From NCBI RefSeq assembly GCF_036246005.1, contig NZ_CP109171.1, positions 310,001 to 374,000 on the forward strand: a DNA stretch of 64,000 bases, read 5' to 3'. How positions within the stretch are numbered: position 1 is the first letter of the stretch; the number at the start of each line of letters is the position of its first letter. The notes beneath the pieces are model-generated. The model had not been told where the DNA came from, did not search any database, and saw only the letters and a program-made list of their open reading frames with translations. This DNA is from Streptomyces sp. NBC_01723. GTDB taxonomy: Bacteria; Actinomycetota; Actinomycetes; Streptomycetales; Streptomycetaceae. Positions 33,390 through 44,517 of this stretch are shown in pieces. The translations under genes and the position numbers were made by a program.

Positions 33390-34043
33390 GTGAGCGACCA
33401 ATCAGTGGGCAGGCCCACGCGCAGACCCAAGGCCGGGCCCCGCACACCACGCAGCCCCGAGGCCCGGCGGCGCCAGCAGGACATCCTGGAGATCGCCACC
33501 GACACCTTCGCCGCCCGCGGCTACCACAACGCCTCCCTGGCGGAGATCGCGGACCGCGCCGGACTGACCCAGGCCGGCGTCCTGCACTACTTCCGCTCCA
33601 AGGCGCTGCTGCTCACCAGCGTCCTCGAACTGCGCGACCAGGGAGACATCGAGCAACTGGGCCCCGAGCGCCCGCGCGGCATCGCCTTTCTGCGCCACCT
33701 CGTCGACACCGCCCTGCGCAACGCCGAACGGGAGGGTCTCGTCCGGCTCTACGCGGTCCTCTCCGCGGAGTCCGTCACCGAACAGCACCCCGCGCAGGCC
33801 TACTTCCGCGACCGCTACACCGGACTGCGCGCCTTCGTCACCGACGCGCTGACCGAGGCCTGCGGCCTGGCGGAGTCGGACGCGGCCCGCGTGCACGACG
33901 CGGCGAACGCGATCATCGCCGTCATGGACGGACTCCAGGTCCAGTGGCTGCTCGACCCCGACTCCGTCGAGATGGCGGCCTCGACGGACCTGGTGATCCG
34001 CTCCCTGCTGGCCACGCTGGCTCCGGAGCGCTTCTCCACCTGA
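33390..34043 (+). CDS. TetR family regulator, likely controller of the GH30 gene
   Basis: A 217-residue regulator with basic N-terminal tail, HTH ILEIATDTFAARGYHNASLA, then DRAGLTQAGVLHYFRSKALL, and a TetR_C_6-like ligand domain. The LTQAGVLHYFRSK variant is typical of TetR proteins beside glycoside-hydrolase genes in Streptomyces. The start is GTG 33390. It probably represses the divergent GH30 gene through the palindrome at 33297, with a sugar as inducer; the inducer is inference. Confidence 0.87.
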   Translation: MSDQSVGRPTRRPKAGPRTPRSPEARRRQQDILEIATDTFAARGYHNASLAEIADRAGLTQAGVLHYFRSKALLLTSVLELRDQGDIEQLGPERPRGIAFLRHLVDTALRNAEREGLVRLYAVLSAESVTEQHPAQAYFRDRYTGLRAFVTDALTEACGLAESDAARVHDAANAIIAVMDGLQVQWLLDPDSVEMAASTDLVIRSLLATLAPERFST

Positions 34044-34089
34044 GTCCGGCGTCCGGCGCGACCAGCAGGGGGCGCTCGGCGAGGTCACG

Positions 34090-34491
34090 TCACGCGACGG
34101 CGGTTCCCTCCAGCTCGACGAGCTGGCCGGGGATCGCCAGCCGGGAGACGCCGAGCATCGTGGAGGTGGGCGCCACCCCTGCGGCGCCCAACCGCGCTGC
34201 CAGCACGCCGTAGTGCGGGAGCAGGAGATCGACGTCGGTCGTGTAGACGTTGAGCCGGACCAGGTTCGCGAGGGACATGCCCGCCTCGCCGAGCACCGCC
34301 TCCAGGTTGTCGACACTCAGCGCCAACTGCGCGGCCATGTCGCCGTCATGCTGGGGCTCGCCGTCGCCGTTCATCGCGGTCTGGCCCGAGATGTACAGGG
34401 TCCGGGTGTGCCCGGAGACGACCTCCCCCTGGTGGAATCCCAGTTCCTTCGACCAGGTCACCGGGTTGACCGCGGTGCGTTCCACTGCCAC
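34090..34491 (-). CDS. RidA family protein
   Basis: A 133-residue YjgF/YER057c/UK114-family protein. RidA members hydrolyse reactive enamine/imine intermediates. Visible features: SGHTRTLYISGQTAMNGDGE, the helix QLALSVDNLEAVLGEAGM and LVRLNVYTTDVD. The usual C-terminal Arg/Cys-Glu active-site region (SRLAIPGQLVELEGTAVA) keeps the Glu but has altered surroundings, as in several non-archetypal RidA groups. The start is GTG 34491 with GGAG upstream. It is divergent from the WYL regulator, which probably controls it. Confidence 0.85.
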   Translation of the reverse strand: MAVERTAVNPVTWSKELGFHQGEVVSGHTRTLYISGQTAMNGDGEPQHDGDMAAQLALSVDNLEAVLGEAGMSLANLVRLNVYTTDVDLLLPHYGVLAARLGAAGVAPTSTMLGVSRLAIPGQLVELEGTAVA

Positions 34492-34620
34492 GTCAGCTCC
34501 ATTCGGTTCATCGGGGGTACGGAGACCGTCGGCCGGGCTGTCGCCGGCTTCGACGTCGTACCGGCCAGCGTGCCAGCGAATCACGACACCGATGGTCATG
34601 TATTCGGATAGAGTTCCCGG

Positions 34621-35592
34621 GTGCGCGCCGACCGGTTGGTCTCACTGGTGCTCCTGCTGCGTCAGCGCGGCCGGTTGACCGCGGACACGCTCGCTCGCGA
34701 GCTGGAGGTGTCCACCCGCACCGTGCTGCGCGACATCGAGGCGCTGTCCACGGCCGGCGTCCCGGTCTACGCCGAACGCGGCCGGCACGGCGGTTTCGGG
34801 CTGGCACCCGGCTTCCGGACCGAGCTCACCGGCCTCAACCACGACGAGACCCTCGCCCTGCTGACCACCGGATCGAGCCGCGGCGAGCCGCTGTTCGGCC
34901 TCGGCCCGGCGCTTGCTTCGGCCCTGCGCAAGGTGGTCGACTCGCTGCCCGAGAACCACCGGACCACCGCGAGCGACGCGGCACAGAGGTTCCTCGTCGA
35001 CCCGCAGACCGACCTGCTCTCCCGTCGGCTGCCGACCGAGCAGGTGTCCGGCACCACGATGATCGAGGTCCGGCGCGCGGTGCTCGCCGGACACAAGCTG
35101 CGTATCCACTACGCGGCGGTGGACCAGAGCCCGAAGTGGCGCACGGTCGACCCGATCGGCCTGGTCACCGTGCGCGGCCAGAGCTACCTGCTGGCCACGA
35201 GATCGGGCGCGGACCGCACGTACCGGCTGTCCCGGATGCAGGCCGCCGAGGAACTCCCCGAAACCGCGGAGCGGCCGGACCGGGTCGATCTGGACCGGAT
35301 CTGGCGGGAACGCTCCGCGCGGTTTCTCTCCAGCGGCGACCACGTCACCGTGCTGGTACGGGTGGGCCCGGCGCGGCGCGAGGAGCTGCTGGACACCGCG
35401 CTGGCCGTCCGCGCGGAGGAACCCGACGCGGACGGCCGGCTGCGGCTGGAGGTGACGTTCCAGGACACCCGGCACGCCGAGTGGGCGCTGTGGCAGCTCG
35501 GTACGGACGCGGAAGCCCTGGCCCCGCGGTCCTTGCGGACCGCCCTGCGCGACCGCGCCGCCGCGATCGTCGCCCGTTACGAGGACACGTGA
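34621..35592 (+). CDS. YafY/PafC-type HTH and WYL domain regulator
   Basis: A 323-residue transcription factor. Residues 1-65 are a winged HTH (RLVSLVLLLRQRGRLTADTL, then LARELEVSTRTVLRDIEAL). A WYL domain lies at about 140-215 (KLRIHYAAVDQSPKWRTVDP, IGLVTVRGQSYLLATRSG), followed by a WCX extension to the end. WYL domains sense nucleic acid or small ligands. The start is GTG 34621 without a clear Shine-Dalgarno. 129 bases separate it from the RidA start, so the two likely share a control region. Confidence 0.87.
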   Translation: MRADRLVSLVLLLRQRGRLTADTLARELEVSTRTVLRDIEALSTAGVPVYAERGRHGGFGLAPGFRTELTGLNHDETLALLTTGSSRGEPLFGLGPALASALRKVVDSLPENHRTTASDAAQRFLVDPQTDLLSRRLPTEQVSGTTMIEVRRAVLAGHKLRIHYAAVDQSPKWRTVDPIGLVTVRGQSYLLATRSGADRTYRLSRMQAAEELPETAERPDRVDLDRIWRERSARFLSSGDHVTVLVRVGPARREELLDTALAVRAEEPDADGRLRLEVTFQDTRHAEWALWQLGTDAEALAPRSLRTALRDRAAAIVARYEDT

Positions 35593-35612
35593 GCCGGAGG
35601 ACCGGGGGTTCC

Positions 35613-36146
35613 TCAGCCGTCGCGAGCGATGCGGAACAGCACGTTCGGACGCAGGGGGCCCTCGGGCGCATCCGGGTCGTCGAAGTCGCCGGCCGGGTCC
35701 CGGGTCATGCCGATCCTGCGCATCACCGCCTGGGAACGGACGTTGGCGGCCGTGGTCACGGCGAGGATCTCGGGCAGGTCCAGGACCTCGAAGCCATGGG
35801 CCAGCACGGCCCGCGCGGCCTCGCCGGCGTAACCCCGGCCCCAGGCCGACCGGGCGAGCCGCCAGCCGATCTCCACACCGGTGAACGGCAGCCCGTCCTC
35901 CACCTCGTCCAGTCCCGCGAAGCCGATGAACTCGCCCGTGGCCCGGACCTCGACGGCCCACCATCCGTAACCCCGCCGCTCGAAATCGGCCCGGAAGCCG
36001 GCGACGGAGGCGTCACTCTGTTCACGGGTGAGCGGTTCGCCCAGGTGCTCTCGCACCTCGGGATCGGCGTTCATCGCCGCCCACGGCGCGAGGTCGGAGT
36101 CGCGCCAGCGGCGGAGGACGAGGCGATCGGTACGCAGTTCGGTCAT
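35613..36146 (-). CDS. GNAT family N-acetyltransferase (RimJ/RimL type)
   Basis: A 177-residue acetyltransferase: LRTDRLVLRRWRDSDLAPWA at the start, IGFAGLDEV, then VEIGWRLARSAWGRGYAGEA, where RGYAGEA is the acetyl-CoA loop, and SQAVMRRIGM. Relatives acetylate protein N-termini or small amines. The start is ATG 36146; a TTG at 36158 would add four residues. It converges on the WYL regulator with a 20-base gap. Confidence 0.87.
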   Translation of the reverse strand: MTELRTDRLVLRRWRDSDLAPWAAMNADPEVREHLGEPLTREQSDASVAGFRADFERRGYGWWAVEVRATGEFIGFAGLDEVEDGLPFTGVEIGWRLARSAWGRGYAGEAARAVLAHGFEVLDLPEILAVTTAANVRSQAVMRRIGMTRDPAGDFDDPDAPEGPLRPNVLFRIARDG

Positions 36147-36256
36147 GCGCTCAGCCAAGCCAGCCGTGCCTTGCGAAGCAATTCGATTTCCCGGGCCGGC
36201 CGAGAGGGAGCGTGGCAGCGGATCAGGTCGGGCACCTACGTCGCGTCACGGCGCGC

Positions 36257-36466
36257 CTACCAGCGCAACTCCCCGTTCTCGTCCTGGAAGGCCCCCGTCG
36301 GACCGTCCGCGCCCAGCGTCGCCAGCCGCACGATGGTCCTGGCGCTCTCCTGCGGTGTCCGGCCGCCTTCGAACCCCGCGGTCATGTCGGTGGCGGTGAA
36401 GCCGGGCTCGATCGCGTTGAACCCGACGCCCGGCTGCGACTTGGCGTACTGGACCGCCAGCGACAC
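36257..36466 (-). pseudogene. C-terminal fragment of a short-chain dehydrogenase/reductase
   Basis: About 70 residues match the end of an SDR enzyme: SLAVQYAKSQPGVGFNAIEP, GFTATDMTAGFEG, SARTIVRLATLGADGPTGAF, QDENGELRW and stop. The Rossmann nucleotide site and catalytic Tyr-Lys are gone; the frame beyond about 36466 is a different gene fragment on the other strand. Non-functional. Confidence 0.8.
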
Positions 36467-36707
36467 CGGGCGTGAGGTCCGTGAGCTGCTCGTCGCCTGG
36501 CGCAACGACGGCCACTCGTCCGTCCGCGACCGGTTCCGGCGATCCGTCGACGAGGGCGACCTGCCTCCGGAGACCGATCCGGGGCTGCTGGCCCGCTGCC
36601 TCACCACCTTCGCGTCCGGCCTCGCCGTACAGGCCGCGAGCGGCGTCTGCCGCGACGAGCTGCAGGAGGCGGCCGACGCCTTCCTGCGCACCTGGCCGCT
36701 CTCCTGA
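36467..36707 (+). pseudogene. C-terminal fragment of a TetR family regulator
   Basis: About 79 residues match a TetR ligand-domain end: GREVRELLVAWRNDGHSSVR, GDLPPETDPGLLARCLTTFA, SGLAVQAASGVCRDELQEAA, DAFLRTWPLS and stop. No HTH remains. The piece begins exactly where the SDR fragment ends. In an intact locus a tetR and an SDR gene would be divergent, so one deletion removed both front halves and the promoter. Confidence 0.78.
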
Positions 36708-36741
36708 CGCCCCGGAAGCCGGGACGTGCCGTGCCAGGGGG

Positions 36742-36830
36742 TCAGTGGGTGAAGCGGCTGACGTCTTCCGCGTGGATCACGAGTCGCACCGCCACCACTT
36801 CCCCGGCCCCCCGGCCTTTCGGGCCGGCGG
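36742..36830 (-). pseudogene. Possible short C-terminal coding remnant
   Basis: The minus strand reads AGEVVAVRLVIHAEDVSRFT-H then stop (TCA at 36742-36744), with Streptomyces-like codon use, but no start and only about 25 plausible codons before a GC hairpin-like stretch near 36811-36827. It may be the tail of a lost gene. I cannot name it and chance is not excluded. Confidence 0.25.
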
Positions 36831-36867
36831 GAGGGCGACCGCCCCGGCGGGCTGAGCCACCGCCCCC

Positions 36868-37470
36868 TCAGCCGAGGGAGGCGTGCGGGTCGACGATCCC
36901 CTCGACGATCGTCAGCAGCCGGTCCCCCGCCCGGTCGATGCTTCCGTTCTGCGTGCTGACCTGGGCGCCTTCGAGGAGGAAGGTGATCTGGGCCGCGGTC
37001 TGTTCCGGGTCCGTCATACCGGCCTCGACGCACATGGCGGTCAGCCTGCGCGTCTGGCGGGCCTTGTGCTCCTCGATCACCTGCCGTGCGGGGTGGGCAC
37101 GGTCGGGGAGTTCGGCGAGGGAGTTGACGAAGGGGCAGCCCCGGTGCGAGATCGCCGGGAGCCCCTCGGCGATGAAGCGGGCCAGGCCCATGATCTGCTC
37201 CCTCGGCCGGCCGGGATGGTCGGCCTCGACGCGGTCGAAGGCGGCCTGGTAGTCGGCGGCGACGATCCGCAGCCACTCCGCCACGAGGGCATCCTTGGTC
37301 GCGAAGTGCCGGTAGACCGCCATCTTGGTGGTCTCGGCCTTGTCGGCGATGGCCTGGACGCTCACGCGCCGGATCCCCTCACCCTGGAAGAGTTCCTCGG
37401 CCGCGTCGAGGATGCGCTCGCGAGGGGGCAGCTTCGCCACCCTGCTCGGCCTTCTGACGGTCGACGTCAT
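36868..37470 (-). CDS. TetR family regulator divergent from the amidase gene
   Basis: A 200-residue regulator with HTH ILDAAEELFQGEGIRRVSVQ, then ADKAETTKMAVYRHFATKDA, and a ligand domain with HRGCPFVNSLAELPDRAHPA, the same segment type as the TetR at 21263. It starts at ATG 37470, 120 bases from the amidase start. Repeats of ACGGTACC/TACCGT in between make it the probable repressor of the amidase gene. Confidence 0.88.
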   Translation of the reverse strand: MTSTVRRPSRVAKLPPRERILDAAEELFQGEGIRRVSVQAIADKAETTKMAVYRHFATKDALVAEWLRIVAADYQAAFDRVEADHPGRPREQIMGLARFIAEGLPAISHRGCPFVNSLAELPDRAHPARQVIEEHKARQTRRLTAMCVEAGMTDPEQTAAQITFLLEGAQVSTQNGSIDRAGDRLLTIVEGIVDPHASLG

Positions 37471-37511
37471 GACTCCTCCGCGGCATTCGTTCGGCTCTCT
37501 CGCCCCCTGCT

Positions 37512-37570
37512 ACGGTACCAGCCCGTTCCGAGCGATACCGTTGAGTATCATCCGGGACCGTACGGTACCG
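37512..37570. promoter_or_regulatory. Repeated GGTACC-type operator candidates between tetR and amidase
   Basis: ACGGTACC (37512-37519) faces GATACCGT (37534-37541) as an inverted pair. A further TACGGTACCG lies at 37561-37570, 21 bases before the amidase start. Such multiple sites fit control of both divergent genes. Confidence 0.5.
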
Positions 37571-37590
37571 ATCTCTGCTCTGGAGTGACG

Positions 37591-39054
37591 ATGAAAGTGA
37601 ACGAGTACGTGCGTCTCGACGCGGTCGGCCTCGCGCTGCTGGTGGCCCGGGGCGAGGTGACCCCCGCCGAACTCGAGGACGCCGCACGCGAGGCCACGCT
37701 CGAGGTCAACGGGCGGGTCAACGCCGTCGTGGAGACCTGGCCCACCGACGACGAGCCGGTTCCGGGCGGCACGCCGCTGGCCGGGGTGCCCTTCCTGATC
37801 AAGGACATCGGGGTCACCATGGCCGGGAGGCGCTCGGAGCTGGGCAGCCGCCTCGCGGCCGGGAACGTCGCCCCCGCCGACTCCTTCCTGATGCGGCGCT
37901 TCCGCCGCGCCGGCCTCGTGACGTTCGGCCGTACCGCGACGCCGGAACTGGCCTACAGCATCACCACGGAGCCCGTGCTGTACGGTCCGACCCGCAATCC
38001 GTGGGACCTGGAGCGCAGCGCGGGCGGCTCCAGCGGGGGTGCGGGCGCGGCCGTCGCAGCCGGGGTCGTGCCGCTCGCCCACGCCACCGACGCCGCCGGC
38101 TCGCTGCGGATTCCCGCCGCCTGCAACGGACTCTTCGGTCTGAAGCCCACCCGCGGCCGCGTCTCCCTGGGCCCCGACGCCGACGAGACCTTCAACGGCC
38201 TCGCCGTGCAGGGCGGCGTGAGCCGGACCGTCCGTGACAGCGCGGCGCTGCTCGACCGCATCCTGGGACCGGAACCCGGCGACCCCTACGCCGCCCGACA
38301 GCCTTCCCGCCCCTACCTGGAGGAAGTCACCCGTGCGCCGGGCGTGCTGCGGATCGGCGTCCTCACCCAGGCCTGGGGCGGCCGTCGCACCGCCCCGCCG
38401 GTGGCCGACGCGCTCACCCGCACCGTGCGGCTGCTCGAATCGCTCGGCCACACGGTGGAGGAGGCCACGGTCGGTCTCGGAGCGGACTGGGAGGAGTTCC
38501 TGTCGGCCACCGCCCGGCTGTTCACGGCCAACCTCGCCGCCACGGTCGACGCCGTGGCCACCGCCTTCGGACTCCCGGCCGACACCTCCACGCTCGAACC
38601 GGCCACCCTCACGAGCTACCACTACGGACAGCGCGTCAGCGGCCCCGAACTCGTCGCCGCCCTCGCGATACGCAACGCGGTCGCGCGGAGCCTGGGGCGG
38701 TACTTCGCCACCCACGACGTCCTCCTCACTCCCACGCTCCCGGAGCTTCCGATGCCGCTGGGCACCTACACCGAGGATGCGTCGGCGCTGGACGGAGCCG
38801 GCTGGATCGACCGGCTCAACGACCGTTCGCCGTTCACCCTGGCGTTCAACGTGGCCGGCAACCCCGCCATGTCCGTGCCGCTGACCGCCGACCCCGGCAC
38901 GGGGCTGCCGATCGGCATGCAGTTCGCCGCCGATCACGGACGCGAGGACCTGCTCTTCCGCCTCGCGGGGCAACTCGAACGGGCCCAGCCGTGGGCGGAC
39001 CGCACCCCCGTGGTCCGGGCCGGGAGCCATCCCGGCCGCGGCACCTCCCTGTGA
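37591..39054 (+). CDS. Amidase signature family hydrolase
   Basis: A 487-residue amidase. The catalytic triad region is intact: Lys in FLIKDIGVTM, the Gly/Ser-rich core ERSAGGSSGGAGAAVAAGV and the nucleophile Ser in ATDAAGSLRIPAACNG. Family members hydrolyse carboxamides; specificity cannot be told. ATG 37591 has TGGAG upstream. It is divergent from the TetR gene and converges on the DUF998 gene with an 18-base gap. Confidence 0.9.
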   Translation: MKVNEYVRLDAVGLALLVARGEVTPAELEDAAREATLEVNGRVNAVVETWPTDDEPVPGGTPLAGVPFLIKDIGVTMAGRRSELGSRLAAGNVAPADSFLMRRFRRAGLVTFGRTATPELAYSITTEPVLYGPTRNPWDLERSAGGSSGGAGAAVAAGVVPLAHATDAAGSLRIPAACNGLFGLKPTRGRVSLGPDADETFNGLAVQGGVSRTVRDSAALLDRILGPEPGDPYAARQPSRPYLEEVTRAPGVLRIGVLTQAWGGRRTAPPVADALTRTVRLLESLGHTVEEATVGLGADWEEFLSATARLFTANLAATVDAVATAFGLPADTSTLEPATLTSYHYGQRVSGPELVAALAIRNAVARSLGRYFATHDVLLTPTLPELPMPLGTYTEDASALDGAGWIDRLNDRSPFTLAFNVAGNPAMSVPLTADPGTGLPIGMQFAADHGREDLLFRLAGQLERAQPWADRTPVVRAGSHPGRGTSL

Positions 39055-39072
39055 CCCCGACCGCCCCGCGGA

Positions 39073-39684
39073 CTACGGGCCTCCCGATGCCTGCCGCACC
39101 CGGTTCCCGGCGTGGTGGAGGCAGGAGGCGGCCACGACCAACGGCCACAGCGACTGGACGCCGGTCACGACCCGCTCCGCGAGGCCGGCGTCACCCTGCC
39201 GGTGCATCTCGATCAGGAACCACGCCCCACCGACCGCCATCAAGGCCGTCACCGTGACCGAGGGCATCAGCCGCAGCGCCCACGGGGCGGCCGAACCACC
39301 GTTGGCGGCGAGGACCGGCCACACCGCCAGCAGGGTGAATCCGATGACCGTCACCGCGCCGTGGCGCAGGGATCCCCCGCTGCTCGGCGCGGGAAGCACC
39401 ACCACACCCAGGGCGGCGAGACCGCCGCCGGCCAGGGCCACCCGGCCGGCGGTGGCGGCGGCCCGCAGCCCCCAGGCGGTCAGCAGATGGCAGGCACCCA
39501 GGGCGAGGAACGCCGCCGACATCACCCAGAATCCCGGGGCCCCGTAGGCTCCCAGGACGCTGATCGTCTGGGACACGGGGTCGTAGGCAGGCCCTTCGAA
39601 CAGCGCCGCGCCCGTCCAGCCTCCGATCAGCAGGACGGGCGCGCACCCTGAGGTGAGCAGGACCCATCTGGGGACAAGTCGCAT
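39073..39684 (-). CDS. DUF998 family membrane protein
   Basis: A 203-residue protein with about six membrane helices (VLLTSGCAPVLLIGGWTGAA, FWVMSAAFLALGACHLLTAW and later ones). The YDPVSQTISVLGAYGAPGFW segment between helices 1 and 2 is the DUF998 signature. The start is ATG 39684; a TTG one codon earlier is possible. Function unknown in the family. Confidence 0.82.
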   Translation of the reverse strand: MRLVPRWVLLTSGCAPVLLIGGWTGAALFEGPAYDPVSQTISVLGAYGAPGFWVMSAAFLALGACHLLTAWGLRAAATAGRVALAGGGLAALGVVVLPAPSSGGSLRHGAVTVIGFTLLAVWPVLAANGGSAAPWALRLMPSVTVTALMAVGGAWFLIEMHRQGDAGLAERVVTGVQSLWPLVVAASCLHHAGNRVRQASGGP

Positions 39685-39713
39685 CAAACAAGATTAAAGC
39701 GGAACCTGGAGGC

Positions 39714-39923
39714 ATGGCCAGGCGTCCCGTGGTGGTGGGCCGGCCGTCGCCCAGCGGCGGTCGGCGGGTCCGTGCGGACGGCGAGATTCTCGGACTGGCG
39801 TACGGCGTGCGGGATGTCGAGGAGTTCCTGCGGCGGGCCGGTCTGGAGGACGTCGACGTGGAGACCTCGGACTTGATCGAATGGCGCGGCGGTGGTCCGG
39901 AGGTCTGGTCGGTACGGAGGTAG
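39714..39923 (+). CDS. Small protein of unknown function (69 residues)
   Basis: A 69-residue soluble protein. MARRPVVVGRPSPSGGRRV is a basic start; then a short alpha/beta part (RDVEEFLRRAGLEDVDVE) and an end of DLIEWRGGGPEVWSVRR. I recall similar short Streptomyces proteins with a WRGG-type end, so I take it as real. It sits 29 bases from the divergent DUF998 gene and just ahead of the reductase gene. No function known. Confidence 0.6.
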   Translation: MARRPVVVGRPSPSGGRRVRADGEILGLAYGVRDVEEFLRRAGLEDVDVETSDLIEWRGGGPEVWSVRR

Positions 39924-39948
39924 CGGCCCTCACGACGAGGAGAGAGCC

Positions 39949-40569
39949 ATCACCACACACGCGGGCAAGGTGATCTGCGACATCACGGTCACGGCCGACG
40001 GGTACTCGGCCGGGCACGGCCAGAATGAGGAACGCCCGTTCGGTGACGACGGCGGGGACGGCACGGGCGAGAAGCTGCACGCCTGGATGTTCGACACGCC
40101 CGACGAGAACAGGGCCGAGCTGGACCGGATGGCCGCCGCCAAGGCGTTCATCATGGGACGCAACATGTTCGGGCCCGTGCGGGGTGAGTGGGACCGTCCG
40201 TGGAACGGCTGGTGGGGCGACGATCCGCCCTTCCACGCCCCGGTGTTCGTCCTCACTCACCACGCGCGCGACCCGCAGGCGATGGCCGGGGGCACGACGT
40301 ACCACTTCGTCACCGACGGGATCGAGTCGGCGCTCGCCCAGGCGCGGGCGGCGGCAGGCGGCGGCGACGTGCAGGTCCAGGGCGGGGCCACCACCGTCAA
40401 CCAGTACCTCGCGGCCGGCCTGATCGAGGAGCTGAGGCTGCACGTCGTGCCGTTCACGCTCGGCGCCGGCACCCGGCTCTTCGAAGGTGTCCCGCCGCTC
40501 AGGCTGGAGCAGGTGGCCTCACGCGCGGCGCCCCAGGTCACGCACGTGACCTACCGCGTGCGCTCCTGA
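39949..40569 (+). CDS. Dihydrofolate reductase/RibD C-terminal family reductase
   Basis: About 207 residues of a DHFR-fold reductase: VICDITVTADGYSAGHGQNE at the start, AKAFIMGRNMFGPVRGEW, VQVQGGATTVNQYLAAGLIE and LRLHVVPFTLGAGTRLFEG. It probably reduces a pterin- or flavin-precursor-like or other substrate with NADPH. The best Shine-Dalgarno (GAGGAGAGAG) points to codon ATC at 39949, followed by ACC ACA CAC. Where relatives appear to begin MTTHAGKV, this gene has ITTHAGKV. If ATC cannot start, GTG 39970 would, losing seven residues. A GTG at 39892 overlaps the previous gene and is unlikely. Confidence 0.75.
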   Translation: MTTHAGKVICDITVTADGYSAGHGQNEERPFGDDGGDGTGEKLHAWMFDTPDENRAELDRMAAAKAFIMGRNMFGPVRGEWDRPWNGWWGDDPPFHAPVFVLTHHARDPQAMAGGTTYHFVTDGIESALAQARAAAGGGDVQVQGGATTVNQYLAAGLIEELRLHVVPFTLGAGTRLFEGVPPLRLEQVASRAAPQVTHVTYRVRS

Positions 40570-40573
40570 CGCG

Positions 40574-40614
40574 GTGGGCCTCCGGCCGGGTGGAGTTCCC
40601 GGCCGGAGACCCAC
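40574..40614. terminator. Bidirectional terminator between the reductase gene and cobN
   Basis: A 17-bp stem with one mismatch (GTGGGCCTCCGGCCGGG at 40574-40590 against 40598-40614, 7-base loop) fills the gap between two convergent stops at 40569 and 40636. Confidence 0.85.
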
Positions 40615-40635
40615 TCCTTGTCCCCCGACGGGGTG

Positions 40636-44271
<3,636 letters not shown>

Positions 44272-44299
44272 GCGGCGTCTGCCCTTCCTCGGGGTCCGC

Positions 44300-44430
44300 G
44301 CCCCGGGCGGTGAGAGACGGCGGGAGTTCCTGACTCGTCCGGCCCCTCAGGGTGGCCGGACTCACAGTGGCGGGACCGCGCCGGATTCACACCGGCTTCC
44401 TCCCCTGTCGCCGTCTGGCGGTGGGCGGAC
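44300..44430 (-). promoter_or_regulatory. Cobalamin riboswitch upstream of cobN
   Basis: On the minus strand the leader carries GAAGCCGGTGTGAATCCGGC, CGCGGTCCCGCCACTGTGA and a B12-box-like GAGTCAGGAACTC, the order and wording of the cobalamin riboswitch. The closing stem pairs GACGGCG (44415-44409) with CGCCGTC (44322-44316). Between it and the ATG, a CGGGG/CCCCG hairpin next to GAGGAAGGG could hide the ribosome site. Binding of adenosylcobalamin should lower cobN expression. Confidence 0.92.
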
Positions 44431-44503
44431 CGGATGATCCACCCAGGAGCATAGTAAGGGTCCCGCCGAGAAGGGCGGGGGGTGCCACCGGTGTGATGGT
44501 CGG

Positions 44504-44517
44504 TATGCTCGCCGCCA
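44504..44517 (+). promoter_or_regulatory. -10 element of a leaderless cobG promoter
   Basis: TATGCT (44504-44509) ends 7 bases before the ATG at 44517, the usual distance for a transcript that begins at the A of the start codon. No Shine-Dalgarno precedes this ATG. No clear -35 can be assigned. Confidence 0.5.

Noticed and set aside
36811-36827. GC hairpin CCGGCC/GGCCGG as a terminator for the TetR fragment.
   Set aside because: The 6-bp stem in very GC-rich DNA is expected by chance and no U-tract follows.
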